The translations under genes and the position numbers were made by a program. The notes beneath the pieces are model-generated. The model saw only the letters and a list, made by a program, of their open reading frames with translations, was not told the DNA's origin and searched no databases. Below are positions 46,841 to 61,200 of a stretch of 64,000 nucleotides of DNA, piece after piece (within the stretch, counting starts at the first letter, position 1; every line of letters starts with the position of its first letter). The stretch covers positions 1 to 64,000 of the forward strand of contig JAWPHD010010262.1 of NCBI GenBank assembly GCA_037043455.1, written 5' to 3'. The DNA is from Cyrtodaria siliqua. Taxonomy: Eukaryota > Mollusca > Bivalvia > Adapedonta > Hiatellidae.

Positions 46841-48565
46841 AAGCTTTAAATAATACAAATGTGTTCATGAAGGGCAGTCATATAAGTAACTGGATATTAA
46901 GTCACACAAGCTGATGGACCTGTCCTCACACAAGGCTTTAAATAATACATATGTGTACATATAAAGGACAGTCACATAAGTAATTGGATATTTAGTCACA
47001 CAAGCTGATGGACATGTCCTCACACAAAGCTTTAAATAATACAAATGTGTACATAAAGGACAGTCACATAAGTAATTGGATATTAAGTCACACAAGCTGA
47101 AGGACCTGTCCTCACACAAGGCTTTAAATAATACAAATGTGTACATAAAGGACAGTCACATAAGTAACTGGATATTAAGTCACACAAACTGATGGACATG
47201 TCCTCACACAAGGCTTTAAATAATACAAATATGTACATAAAGGACAGTCACATAAGTAATTGGCTATTAAGTCACACAAGCTGATGGACATGTCCTCACA
47301 CAAAGCTTTAAATAATACAAATGTGTACATAAAGGACAGTCACATAAGTAACTGGATATTAAGTCACACAAGCTGATGGACCTGTCCTCACACAAGGCTT
47401 TAAATAGTACAAATGAGTACATAAAGAGCAGTCACATAAGTAATTGGATATTAAGTCACACAAGCTGATGGACATGTCCTCACACAAAGCTTTAATACAA
47501 ATGTGTACATAAAGGACAGTCACATAAGTAATTGGATATTTAGTCACACAAGCTGATGGACATATCGTCACACAAAGCTTTAATTAATACAAATGTGTTC
47601 ATAAAGGACAATCACATAGGTAATTGGATATTTAGTCACACAAGCTGATGGACATATCGTCACACAAAGCTTTAAATAATACAAATGTGTACATAAAGGA
47701 CAGTCACATAAGTAATTGGATATTTAGTCACACAAGCTGATGGACATATCGTCACACAAAGCTTTAATTAATACAAATGTGTTCATAAAGGACAATCACA
47801 TTTGTAATTGGATATTTAGTCACACAAGCTGATGGACATATCGTCACACAAAGCTTTAAATAATACAAATGTGTTCATAAAGGACAGTCACATAAGTAAC
47901 TGCATATTAAGTCACACAAGCTGATGGACATATCGTCACACAAAGCTTTAAATAATACAAATGTGTTCATAAAGGACAGTCACATAAGTAACTGGATATT
48001 AAGTCACACAAGCTGATGGACATGTCCTCACACAAAGCTTTATATAATACAAATGTGTTCATAAAGGACAGTCACATAAGTAATTGGATATTTAGTCACA
48101 CAAGCTGATGGACATATCGTCACACAAAGCTTTATATAATACAAATGTGTACATAAAGAGCAGTCACATAATTGGATATTTAGTCACACACATGTCATCA
48201 CACAAAGCTTTAAATAATACAAATGTGTACATAAAGGACACTCACATATGTAATTGGATATTTAATCACACAAGCTGATGGACATGTCGTCACACAAAGC
48301 TTTAAATAATACAAATGTGTACATAAAGGACAGTCACATAATTGCATATTGTCACACAAGCTGATGGACATGTCGTCACACAAAGCTTTAAATAATACAA
48401 ATGTGTACAATAAGGGCAGTCACAAAAGTAATTGGATATTTAGTCACACAAGCTGATGGACATGTCTTCACACAAAGCTTTAAATAATACAAATGTGTAC
48501 ATAAAGGACAGTCACATAAGTAATTGGCTATCAAGTCACACAAGCTGATGGACATGTCATCACAT
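46841..48565 (+). repeat. 92-bp satellite, about 19 copies
   Basis: Unit CACACAAGCTGATGGACATG, TCCTCACACAAAGCTTTAAA, TAATACAAATGTGTACATAA, AGGACAGTCACATAAGTAAT, TGGATATT. Variants (TCGTCACAC, GTTCATAAAGG) cluster in neighbouring copies. Minus-strand frames over it are by-products. Confidence 0.93.
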
Positions 48566-49920
48566 AACCAGTCTAGACTGGTTTTATGGCAATCATTTTC
48601 TTATGGTAAAGTCTAAACAGATATGGACCCCAAATGCAATATTGTTATCTGAATATGTCCATGTCACTTCTGCTGCAATTAAATCTAACAACTGAAAAAC
48701 TAAAAACAGAACATTTTAAGCATTTTTAAGCAATGTTTTTGTGTGACTGTCACACAAGTAAAAAAATGACACACAAGTACAAAAAATCTACAAAAATTGC
48801 AGCACAAGCATGCCTCTGTAAAGACGAACAGACGGACAGACGACGGACGAAAAGTGATCGCATAAGCTCGCTTGGCCAGTAGAGCTAAAAAAAATCTGGC
48901 CTTACACAGAATCCACAACAACATATAGGTACTTCATAAACGTTCCATTAAAATATATTAGTACACATAAAAACTATCTACTGGCACACCCAAAACACTA
49001 TACACTACCTTTCTTGGTATATATCTGAAGCTTTCAAAACTGTCCATTACTATACCTTGGTATGAGAGTATCACTGCGTGTCATGGTTGTGGGGTGAATT
49101 CAAACAATGTCTTGACCTTGGAACAGACATAGGCGGTACACAGGAACCCCAGGTGACTCCTGTAGTTTCTGTCACATCGTGTCATAGGTAGGTCAGTGAC
49201 AATCTAGCAATAATATAATCATCTTACTTAGGAGCACCAGCTTTTATCTGAAAAGGGTCTTATTCAAAATGAATGTTGTATAACAGCTAAACGCAACACA
49301 TTATAGGTTATTAAGAGCTGCTCTAGAGAGGGTGGGGATACATAGGAACCTGCCCTATTCTCACTAACGAATACAGATTCCGATGGTTCTTTAACGTGCT
49401 TGGAGAACAGACTCTGAATCACGGGACAGCTCAGTTTACAACCCCAACAGACAGATGAAGCTAAAGGAAAGTGCCTTGCTCAAGAACACACTGACGAAAC
49501 TCAGTTTTGCAGTGAAGGTTGCAACCCAGGTCCTCCGAAATTCAAATCCACTGTGCTATCTAGTGAGCCACGCCAGCACCAAGGTATATGTAGGGAAGGA
49601 GTCTAGATTAGAGCAGTGTACATTTGTACATGTACGTTCAATGATTTTACATACATTTTTGCTTGGCATACTTTATACATGGGACAGAGGATGGAGTTGG
49701 TTGCAGAAGTATCGGGGATGTGCATATGACACATCACCTCATTCATATGATTTAAAGTAATGAAAATGTACCTATTTATAACACAGTCTTCAATATATGA
49801 ATAATGGGACATTAAATAACAAATTGTAGGCAATCTCTCACAACCACAAAACAAACAAGACCTTGGTTTGAGGGTGTCTCGCCCACTTCGGAAAACCAAA
49901 TATGAAATGGTAGAAATATT
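48566..49920. other. No gene; contains one dispersed-repeat terminus
   Basis: Unique DNA apart from 48826-48892, which holds GACGGACAGACGACGGACG and CTTGGCCAGTAGAGCTAAAA, the 3' end of a family B/C-type element whose body is missing. Short open frames only. Confidence 0.55.
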
Positions 49921-50830
49921 TAACAAGAGACCCAAGAGGACCTGTATCGCTCTACTAGCTATTTGAAGTCTGTGGTTGGGAACATGACATCGATATGCGC
50001 AACCAGGCTTGGTACTGATCATTCCTTCCAAGTTTCACTGAAATCCAGCCAGAGGTTCCGGAAAACTAGTCCGGATAAAGTTTGTGTACCAAAACCTTTG
50101 AGGTGTATAATTCCGCCAAAAAAAATTAAATCGTAACACGGCGATGATATGCGGCCATGAGTTCAGAAGACTAATCACGAAAAAGTTTTAAAGGCCCATA
50201 ACTCTACCAAATATCATTCAACTAGAACATGGCGAAGGTATGAACAACTAGGCTTGATACTGATCAACCTTGCCAAGTTTCGCTGATACCCGGAAGGGGT
50301 TCAGGAGAACTAGTCCAGACAGTTTGTGTATTAAAACCTATAAAGGGCCATAACTCTGCCAAAAAGTCTTACAGCCGGAACAGGGAGATGATATGCACAA
50401 CTAGGCTTGGTACTGAACATCCTTGCAACGTTTCGTTAAAATTTGACCAGGAGTTCAGAAGAACTAGTTCGGACAAAGTTTGTGTACTAAAACCTTTAAA
50501 GGGCCATAACTCTGCCAAAATCATTCGACCGGAACACAATGACTATATGCACAACCAAGCTTGATACTGATCATCCCTGCAAACTTTCATTGAAAGCCGG
50601 CCAAATGAAGTCCCTATCGTCTTAACAAGGCAAAATAAAAAAACTAAATCAAGGGCCATAACTCTGGTATTACTAATCCAATTTGGCTGGTTTTCGAACT
50701 TGTCCAAGCTTTCATTGATATTAGCAACCTGGTCAAGCGTGGCAAAGATCGGATAAACAATAGGTCCCAATGGCCCTGAGTCACTCACCTGAGAGTTTTT
50801 GCAAAGAGGAAAAAGTAGTAACAAGTGCAA
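49921..50830 (+). repeat. Dispersed repeat family C/D copy
   Basis: Starts AACAAGAGACCCAAGAGGACCTG with CGCTCTACTAGC, then four to five units with GGCTTGGTACTGATCA, GTTTCGTTAAAAT and AAAGGGCCATAACTCTGCC, passing into one family D unit and ending near CTCACCTGAGAGTTTTTGC. Confidence 0.8.
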
Positions 50831-51829
50831 TTGCAATTGATTATTAGATTGGAAACTTTGTACGACATGTTAAAAAGTGGCAAAACTTGGTTCTTTGTAT
50901 TTACAGAGAATGTTTGTATGGTAATGGATGGAAAGGCAATCCCGGGGCAAAGCCAATTTTTACCCCAGGAACTTCATTTGTACAACTTTTATAGTATATA
51001 TAAGTCTATGAAAAACTGTGACCCCTGGCGAGTGGCCAAATTAAATTGTCATTCAGCAATGTCCACCAATGCCAACAATACATATGACCAAGTATCAAAG
51101 ACATAAAGTGAAGCAATCACATAAAGTTGACTGAGATAAAGTTGACCGAGATTAAGTTACCTATCCAAGGTTAAGTTTGGGGAAAATAACTCAAGATATG
51201 ACCTTGACCTTGGTAATTTTGGCATTAGCTGATGTCCCTTGACCTAACAAAGCATCGGACAAAGTTTCAGAAAATTTCGAGCAGCGGTTGTTGAGATATA
51301 GTTGATTTAAAATGACATTGCCGCCGGAAAAGTGACTGCTATATATCGCTATGCACTATCGTAGGCGAAACAATAAGGAGACATGTTATTTCTTAAACTA
51401 GATATCCCACCAACAACAGCCAAATTTTACTAAATATATACACTTTTCTAAACCTACCTAAAACAAGGTATATCTCCATAGCTTTAATATATTTAAATAC
51501 ATATTTTGAGAATCCAAACTTTATAGACACAGTAAAATAGCTATAATCAGCCAGGCCAAAGCCCAAAACTGGAGCACCGCATTATGCGTTTCAACTCCCA
51601 ATTAATTTTAAGCATATTCAGTAGTGTGTATTTTAGAACCCATGAATAAACCTATACTTTTAATCAGCACATATACTTTATTATATGACCTGAACATCTG
51701 GATACAGTTTTGATAAATGGGTTTCTAGTGCAATTTTGCCACTAGTAGTGTTAAAATGTTAAATAACATATTGTAGGTACTTAATTTCATTGTAGTAAAT
51801 AGCAAGCAAATGACATATTATTAACTTAC
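50831..51829. other. No gene recognised; possible intron
   Basis: AT-rich DNA. Contains TATGACCTTGACCTTGG and other short repeat-like phrases. It lies 3' of the putative exon below and could be intronic. Confidence 0.45.
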
Positions 51830-51904
51830 CACTGCTGCCTCCGCTGCCAGATATTGTCCAGACCGTAATAAACTGTTCCTGTTCCAAGGATCATACTCCA
51901 CCAC
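51830..51904 (-). CDS. Putative internal host exon, 75 nt
   Basis: The minus strand has acceptor GATTATAG/GTGG and donor GTG/GTAAGT around a 75-nt segment richer in GC than its surroundings. Frame 1 gives VVEYDPWNRNSLLRSGQYLA then AEAAV; frame 2 is also open (WSMILGTGTVYYGLDNIWQR), frame 3 has a stop. I do not recognise either peptide. Strong splice sites at both ends make it a better candidate for a real gene than any other unique sequence here, but no partner exon was found. Confidence 0.45.
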
Positions 51905-52291
51905 CTATAATCATAAACGTCCAAATTCTTCTTTAAAAAAATCTCAGACCAGATTTTACCAGTGATTAGTTCCTTAGCTATACATGGTAAAACACCATAT
52001 AGGTTATTCCCATATGATTAAGATTAATTGTAGGATACAGTTTTAATTCTAGGAATTATTATGACTGAAAGTTATAACGTAAGATTCTCAAAATTTAAAG
52101 ATTTTTAAAGATTGCCTATATGCCTTTAACAGGCAGTCTATGGTCATCAATAAGTTTCCATTGATGCATGCTTCTCAGTGATGTTGGTGCGTGTGGACTC
52201 CACATTATAAAAAATTATATGAGAAGTGCAAAACATTCGGTTGCACTATTGGGCTAATTGCAAGTACTATGGGACATGCAAGTCTATAAAG
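51905..52291. other. No gene recognised
   Basis: AT-rich spacer leading into the minisatellite. Confidence 0.55.
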
Positions 52292-55200
52292 TCATTCATC
52301 CTACTCCCTCACCACTGTGGGTTCCATTCACCCTACTCCCTCACCACTGTGGGTTCCATTCACCCTACTCCCTCACCACTGTGGGTTCCATTCACCCTAC
52401 TCCCTCACCACTGTGGGTTCCATTCATCCTATTTCCTCGCCATTGTGGGTTCCATTCACCCTACTACCTCACCACTGTGGGTTACATTCATCCTACTCCC
52501 TCACCACTGTGGGTTCCATTCACCCTACTCCCTCACCATTGTGGGTTCCATTCACCCTACTCCCTCACCATTGTGGGTTCCATTCACCCTACTCCCTCAC
52601 CACTGTGGGTTCCATTCATCCTACTCCCTCACCACTGTAGGTTCCATTCACCCTACTCCCTCACCATTGTGGGTTCCATTCACCCTACTCCCTTGCCACT
52701 GTGGGTTCCATTCACCCTACTCCCTCACCACTATGGGTTCCATTCATCCTACTCCCTCACCACTGTGGGTTCCATTCATCCAATTTCCTCACCATTGTGG
52801 GTTCCATTCACCCTACTCCCTTGCCACTGTGGGTTCCATTCACCCTACTCCCTCACCACTATGGGTTCCATTCATCCTACTCCCTCACCACTATGGGTTC
52901 CATTCACCCTACTCCCTCACCATTGTGGGTTCCATTCACCCTACTCCCTTGCCACTGTGGGTTCCATTCACCCTACTCCCTTGCCACTGTGGGTTCCATT
53001 CACCCTACTCCCTCACCACTATGGGTTCCATTCATCCTACTCCCTCACCATTGTGGGTTCCATTCACCCTACTCCCTCACCACTGTGGGTTCCATTCATC
53101 CTATTTCCTCGCCATTGTGGGTTCCATTCACCCTACTACCTCACCACTGTGGGTTCCATTCATCCTACTCCCTCACCACTGTGGGTTCCATTCACCCTAC
53201 TCCCTCACCATTGTGGGTTCCATTCACCCTACTCCCTTGCCACTGTGGGTTCCATTCACCCTACTCCCTCACCACTGTGGGTTCCATTCATCCTACTCCC
53301 TCACCATTGTGGGTTCCATTCACTCTACTCCCTCACCACTGTGGGTTCCATTCACCCTACTCCCTCACCATTTTGGGTTCCATTCACCCTACTCCCTCAC
53401 CACTGTGGGTGTCATTCATCCTACTCCCTCACCACTGTGGGTTCCATTCACCCTACTCCCTCGCCACTTTGGGTTCCATTCACCCTACTCCCTCACCACT
53501 GTGGGTTCCATTCATCCTACTTCCTCACCACTGTGGGTTCCATTCACCCTACACCCTCACCACTGTGGGTTCCATTCACCCTACTCCCTCACCACTGTGG
53601 GTTCCATTCACCCTACTCCCTCACCACTGTGGGTTCCATTCACCCTACTCCCTCACCATTGTGGGTTCCATTCATCCTACTCGCTCACCACTGTGGGTTC
53701 CATTCACCCTACTCCCTCACCACTGTGGGTTCCATTCACCCTACTCCCTCACCACTGTGGGTTCCATTCACCCTACTCCCTCACCACTGTGAGTTCCATT
53801 CATCCAACTCCCTCGACACTGTGGGTTCCATTCATCCTACTCTCACCACTGTGGGATCCATTCACCCTACTCTCTCACCACTGTGGGTTCCTTTCACCCT
53901 ACTCCCTCGCCACTTTGGGTTCCATTCACCCTACTCCCTCACCACTGTGGGTTCCATTCATCCTACTTCCTCACCACTGTGGGTTCCATTCACCCTACAC
54001 CCTCACCACTGTGTGTTCCATTCACCCTACTCCCTCACCACTGTGGGTTCCATTCACCCTACTCCCTCACCACTGTGGGTTCCATTCACCCTACTCCCTC
54101 ACCACTGTGGGTTCCATTCATCCTACTCGCTCAACACTGTGTGTTCCATTCACCCTACTCCCTCACCACTGTGGGTTCTATTCACCCTACTCCCTCACCA
54201 CTGTGGGTTCCATTCACCCTACTCCCTCACCACTGTGAGTTCCATTCATCCTACTCCCTCGCCACTGTGGGTTCCATTCATCCTACTCTCACCACTGTGG
54301 GTTCCATTCACCCTACTCCCTCACCACTGTGGGTTCCATTCACCCTACTCCCTCACCACTGTGGGTTCCATTCACCCTACTCCCTCACCACTGTGGGTTC
54401 CATTCATCCTACTCCCTCACCACTGTGGGTTCCATTCATCCTACTCCCTCACCATTGTGGGTTCCATTCATCCTACTTCCTCACCACTGTGGGTTCCATT
54501 CATCCTACTTTCTCACCACTGTGGGTTCCATTCACCCTCCTTCCTCACCACTGTGGGTTCCATTCATCCTACTTCCTCACCACTGTGGGTTCCATTCATC
54601 CTACTTCCTCACCACTGTGGGTTCCATTCATCCTACTCCCTCACCACTGTGGGTTCCATTTACCCTACTTCCTCGCCACTGTGGGTTCCATTCAACCTAC
54701 TCCCTCGCCACTGTGGGTTCCATTTACCCTACTTCCTCGCCACTGTGGGTTCCATTCACCCTACTCCCTCGCCACTGTGGGTTCCATTCATCCTACTCCC
54801 TCGCCACTGTGGGTTCCATTCACCCTACTCCCTCGCCACTGTGGGTTCCATTCACCCTACTCCCTCACCACTGTGGGTTCCATTCACCCTACTCCCTCAC
54901 CACTGTGGGTTCCATTTACCCTACTCCCTCACCACTGTGGGTTCCATTCATCCTACTCCCTCACCACTGTGGGTTCCATTCACCCTACTTCCTCACCACT
55001 GTGGGTTCCATTCACCCTACTCCCTTGCCACTGTGGGTTCCATTCACCCTACTCCCTCGCCACTGTGGGTTCCATTCACCCTACTCCCTCGCCATTGTGG
55101 GTTCCATTCACCCTACTCCCTCACCACTGTGGGTTCCATTCATCCTACTCCCTCACCACTGTGGGTTCCATTCACCCTACTCCCTCACCAATGTGGGTTC

Positions 55201-58200
55201 CATTCACCCTACTCCCTCGCCATTGTGGGTTCCATTCACCCTACTCCCTCACCACTGTGGGTTCCATTCACCCTACTCATTCACCACTGTGGGTTCCATT
55301 CACCCTACTCCCTCGCCATTGTGGGTTCCATTCACCCTACTCCTTCACCACTGTGGGTGTGGGTTCCATTCACCCTACTCCCTCACCACTGTGGGTTCCA
55401 TTCATCCTACTCCCTCACCACTGTGGGTTCCATTCACCCTACTCCCTCACCACTGTGGGTTCCATTCACCCTACTCCCTCACCACTGTGGGTTCCATTCA
55501 CCCTACTCCCTCACCACTGTGGGTTCCATTCATCCTACTCCCTCACCACTGTGGGTTCCGTTCACCCTACTCCCTCACCACTGTGGGTTCCATCCATCCT
55601 ACTCCCTCACCACTGTGGGTTCCATTCACCCTACTCCCTCGCCACTGTGGGTTCCATTCACCCTACTCCCTCACCACTGTGGGTTCCATTCATCCTACTC
55701 CCTCACCACTGTGGGTTCCATTCACCCTACTCCCTTGCCACTGTGGGTTCCATTCACCCTACTCCCTCACCACTGTGGGTTCCATTCATCCTACTCCCTC
55801 ACCACTGTGGGTTCCATTCACCCTACTTCCTCACCACTGTGGGTTCCATTCACCCTACTCCCTCACCACTGTGGGTTCCATTCATCCTACTCCCTCACCA
55901 CTGTGGGTTCCATTCATCCTACTTCCTCACCACTGTGGGTTCCATTCATCCTACTCCCTCACCACTGTGGGTTCCATTCATCCTACTTCCTCACCACTGT
56001 GGGTTCCATTCATCTTACTCCCTCACCACTGTGGGTTCCATTCACCCTACTACCTCACCACTATGGGTTCCATTCATCCTACTTCCTCACCACTGTGGGT
56101 TCCATTCATCCTACTTCCTCACCACTGTGGGTTCCATTCATCTTACTCCCTCGCCACTGTGGGTTCCATTCACCCTACTACCTCGACACTGTGGGTTCCA
56201 TTCATCCTACTCCCTCACCACTGTGGGTTCCGTTCACCCTACTCCCTCACCACTGTGGGTTCCATTCATCCTACTCCCTCACCACTGTGGGTTCCATTCA
56301 CCCTACTCCCTCGCCACTGTGGGTTCCATTCACCCTACTCCCTCACCACTGTGGGTTCCATTCATCCTACTCCCTCACCACTGTGGGTTCCATTCACCCT
56401 ACTCCCTTGCCGCTGTGGGTTCCATTCACCCTACTCCCTCACCACTGTGGGTTCCATTCATCCTACTCCCTCACCACTGTGGGTTCCATTCACCCTACTT
56501 CCTCACCACTGTGGGTTCCATTCACCCTACTCCCTCACCACTGTGGGTTCCATTCATCCTACTCCCTCACCACTGTGGGTTCCATTCATCCTACTTCCTC
56601 ACCACTGTGGGTTCCATTCATCCTACTCCCTCACCACTGTGGGTTCCATTCATCCTACTTCCTCACCACTGTGGGTTCCATTCATCTTACTCCCTCACCA
56701 CTGTGGGTTCCATTCACCCTAATACCTCACCACTATGGGTTCCATTCATCCTACTTCCTCACCACTGTGGGTTCCATTCATCCTACTTCCTCACCACTGT
56801 GGGTTCCATTCATCTTACTCCCTCGCCACTGTGGGTTCCATTCACCCTACTACCTCGACACTGTGGGTTCCATTCATCCTACTTCCTCACCACTGTGGGT
56901 TCCATTCATCTTACTCCCTCACCACTGTGGGTTCCATTCACCCTACTTCCTCACCACTGTGGGTTCCATTCACCCTACTCCCTCACCACTGTGGGTTCCA
57001 TTCACCCTACTCCCTCACCACTGTGGGTTCCATTCATCCTACTCCCTCACCACTGTGGGGTCCATTCACCCTACTCCCTCACCACTGTGGGTTCCATTTA
57101 TCCTACTCCATCACCACTGTGGGTTCCATTCACCCTACTCCCTCACCACTGTGGGTTCCATTCACCCTACTCCCTCACCACTGTGGGTTCCATTCATCCT
57201 ACTCCCTCACCACTGTGGGTTCCATTCACCCTACTCCCTCACCACTGTGGGTTCCATTCACCCTACTCCCTCACCACTGTGGGTTCCATTTATCCTACTC
57301 CCTCACCACTGTGGGTTCCATTCATCCTACTCTCACCACTGTGGGTTCCATTCATCCTACTCCCTCACCACTGTGGGTTCCATTCATCCTACTCCCCCAC
57401 CATTTTGGGTTCCATTCATCCTACTCCCTCACCACTGTGGGATCCATTCACCCTACTCCCTCACCACTGTGCGTTCCATTCACCCTACTCCCTCACCACT
57501 GTGCGTTCCATTCACCCTACTCCCTCACCACTGTGAGTTCCATTCACCCTACTCCCTCACCACTGTAGGTTCCATTCACCCTACTCCCTCACCACTGTGG
57601 GTTCCATTCACCCTACTCCCTCTCCACTGTGGGTTCCATTCATCCTACTCTCACCACTGTGGGTTCCATTCACCCTACTTCCTCACCACTGTGGGTTCCA
57701 TTCACCCTACTCCCTCACCACTGTGGGTTCCATTCACCCTACTCCCTCACCACTGTGGGTTCCATTCACCCTACTCCCTCACCATTGTGGGTTCCATTCA
57801 CCCTACTCCCTCACCATTGTGGGTTCCATTCATCTTACTCCCTCACCACTGTGGGTTCCATTCACCCTACTCCCTCACCATTGTGGGTTCCATTCACCCT
57901 ACTCCCTCACCATTGTGGGTTCCATTCACCCTACTTCCTGACCACAGTGGGTCCCATTCACCCTACTCCCTCACCACTGTGGGTTCCATTCACCCTACTC
58001 CCTCACCATTGTGGGTTCCATTCACCCTACTCCCTCACCATTGTGGGTTCCATTCACCCTACTCCCTGACCACAGTGGGTCCCATTCACCCTACTCCCTC
58101 GCCACTGTGGGTTCCATTCACCCTACTCCCTCACCACTGTGGGTTCCATTCATCCTACTCCCTCACCACTGTGGGTTCCATTCACCCTACTCCCTTGCCG

Positions 58201-61200
58201 CTGTGGGTTCCATTCACCCTACTCCCTCACCACTGTGGGTTCCATTCATCCTACTCCCTCACCACTGTGGGTTCCATTCACCCTACTTCCTCACCACTGT
58301 GGGTTCCATTCACCCTACTCCCTCACCACTGTGGGTTCCATTCATCCTACTCCCTCACCACTGTGGGTTCCATTCATCCTACTTCCTCACCACTGTGGGT
58401 TCCATTCATCCTACTCCCTCACCACTGTGGGTTCCATTCATCCTACTTCCTCACCACTGTGGGTTCCATTCATCTTACTCCCTCACCACTGTGGGTTCCA
58501 TTCACCCTACTACCTCACCACTATGGGTTCCATTCATCCTACTTCCTCACCACTGTGGGTTCCATTCATCCTACTTCCTCACCACTGTGGGTTCCATTCA
58601 TCTTACTCCCTCGCCACTGTGGGTTCCATTCACCCTACTACCTCGACACTGTGGGTTCCATTCATCCTACTTCCTCACCACTGTGGGTTCCATTCATCTT
58701 ACTCCCTCACCACTGTGGGTTCCATTCACCCTACTTCCTCACCACTGTGGGTTCTATTCACCCTACTCCCTCACCACTGTGGGTTCCATTCACCCTACTC
58801 CCTCACCACTGTGGGTTCCATTCATCCTACTCCCTCACCACTGTGGGTTCCATTCACCCTACTCCCTCACCACTGTGGGTTCCATTTATCCTACTCCTTC
58901 ACCACTGTGGGTTCCATTCACTCTACTCCCTCACCACTGTGGGTTCCATTCACCCTACTCCCTCACCACTGTGGGTTCCATTCATCCTACTCCCTCACCA
59001 CTGTGGGTTCCATTCACCCTACTCCCTCACCACTGTGGTTCCATTCACCCTACTCCCTCACCACTGTGGGTTCCATTTATCCTACTCCCTCACCACTGTG
59101 GGTTCCATTCATCCTACTCTCACCACTGTGGGTTCCATTCATCCTACTCCCTCACCACTGTGGGTTCCATTCATCCTACTCCCCCACCATTGTGGGTTCC
59201 ATTCATCCTACTCCCTCACCACTGTGGGTTCCATTCACCCTACTCCCTCACCACTGTGCGTTCCATTCACCCTACTCCCTCACCACTGTGGGTTCCATTC
59301 ACCCTACTCCCTCACCACTGTGAGTTCCATTCACCCTACTCCCTCACCACTGTAGGTTCCATTCACCATACTCCCTCACCACTGTGGGTTCCATTCACCC
59401 TACTCCCTCACCACTGTGGGTTCCATTCATCCTACTCCCTCACCACTGTGGGTTCCATTCACCCTACTCCCTCACCACTGTGGGTTCCATTTATCCTACT
59501 CCCTCACCACTGTGGGTTCCATTCACCCTACTCCCTCACCACTGTGGGTTCCATTCACCCTACTCCCTCACCACTGTGGGTTCCATTCACCCTACTCCCT
59601 TGCCACTGTGGGTTCCATTCACCCTACTCCCTCGCCACTGTGGGTTCCATTCACCCTACTCCCTCGCCATTGTGGGTTCCATTCACCCTACTCCCTCACC
59701 ACTGTGGGTTCCATTCATCCTACACCCTCACCACTGTGGGTTCCATTCACCCTACTCCCTCACCAATGTGGGTTCCATTCACCCTACTCCCTCGCCATTG
59801 TGGGTTCCATTCACCCTACTCCCTCACCACTGTGGGTTCCATTCACCCTACTCCCTCACCACTGTGGGTTCCATTCACCCTACTCCCTCGCCATTGTGGG
59901 TTCCATTCACCCTACTCCTTCACCACTGTGGGTGTGGGTTCCATTCACCCTACTCCCTCACCACTGTGGGTTCCATTCATCCTACTCCCTCACCACTGTG
60001 GGTTCCATTCACCCTACTCCCTCACCACTGTGGGTTCCATTCACCCTACTCCCTCACCACTGTGGGTTCCATTCACCCTACTCCCTCACCACTGTGGGTT
60101 CCATTCATCCTACTCCCTCACCACTGTGGGTTCCGTTCACCCTACTCCCTCACCACTGTGGGTTCCATTCATCCTACTCCCTCACCACTGTGGGTTCCAT
60201 TCACCCTACTCCCTCGCCACTGTGGGTTCCATTCACCCTACTCCCTCACCACTGTGGGTTCCATTCATCCTACTCCCTCACCACTGTTGGTTCCATTCAC
60301 CCTACTCCCTCACCACTGTGGGTTCCATTCACCCTACTCCCTCACCATTGTGGGTTCCATTCACCCTACTCCCTCACCATTGTGGGTTCCATTCATCTTA
60401 CTCCCTCACCACTGTGGGTTCCATTCACCCTACTCCCTCACCATTGTGGGTTCCATTCACCCTACTCCCTCACCATTGTGGGTTCCATTCACCCTACTTC
60501 CTGACCACAGTGGGTCCCATTCACCCTACTCCCTCACCACTGTGGGTTCCATTCACCCTACTCCCTCACCATTGTGGGTTCCATTCACCCTACTCCCTCA
60601 CCATTGTGGGTTCCATTCACCCTACTCCCTGACCACAGTGGGTCCCATTCACCCTACTCCCTCGCCACTGTGGGTTCCATTCACCCTACTCCCTCACCAC
60701 TGTGGGTTCCATTCATCCTACTCCCTCACCACTGTGGGTTCCATTCACCCTACTCCCTTGCCGCTGTGGGTTCCATTCACCCTACTCCCTCACCACTGTG
60801 GGTTCCATTCATCCTACTCCCTCACCACTGTGGGTTCCATTCACCCTACTTCCTCACCACTGTGGGTTCCATTCACCCTACTCCCTCACCACTGTGGGTT
60901 CCATTCATCCTACTCCCTCACCACTGTGGGTTCCATTCATCCTACTTCCTCACCACTGAGGGTTCCATTCATCCTACTCCCTCACCACTGTGGGTTCCAT
61001 TCATCCTACTTCCTCACCACTGTGGGTTCCATTCATCTTACTCCCTCACCACTGTGGGTTCCATTCACCCTACTACCTCACCACTATGGGTTCCATTCAT
61101 CCTACTTCCTCACCACTGTGGGTTCCATTCATCCTACTTCCTCACCACTGTGGGTTCCATTCATCTTACTCCCTCGCCACTGTGGGTTCCATTCACCCTA

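Noticed and set aside
46865..48410. Minus-strand frames rich in Cys, Tyr and Leu
   Set aside because: Shadow translation of the 92-bp satellite; the apparent hydrophobic pattern is periodic with the repeat.
37599..48565. CRISPR-like array
   Set aside because: Repeats are head-to-tail satellites with no unique spacers, in an animal-type genome.
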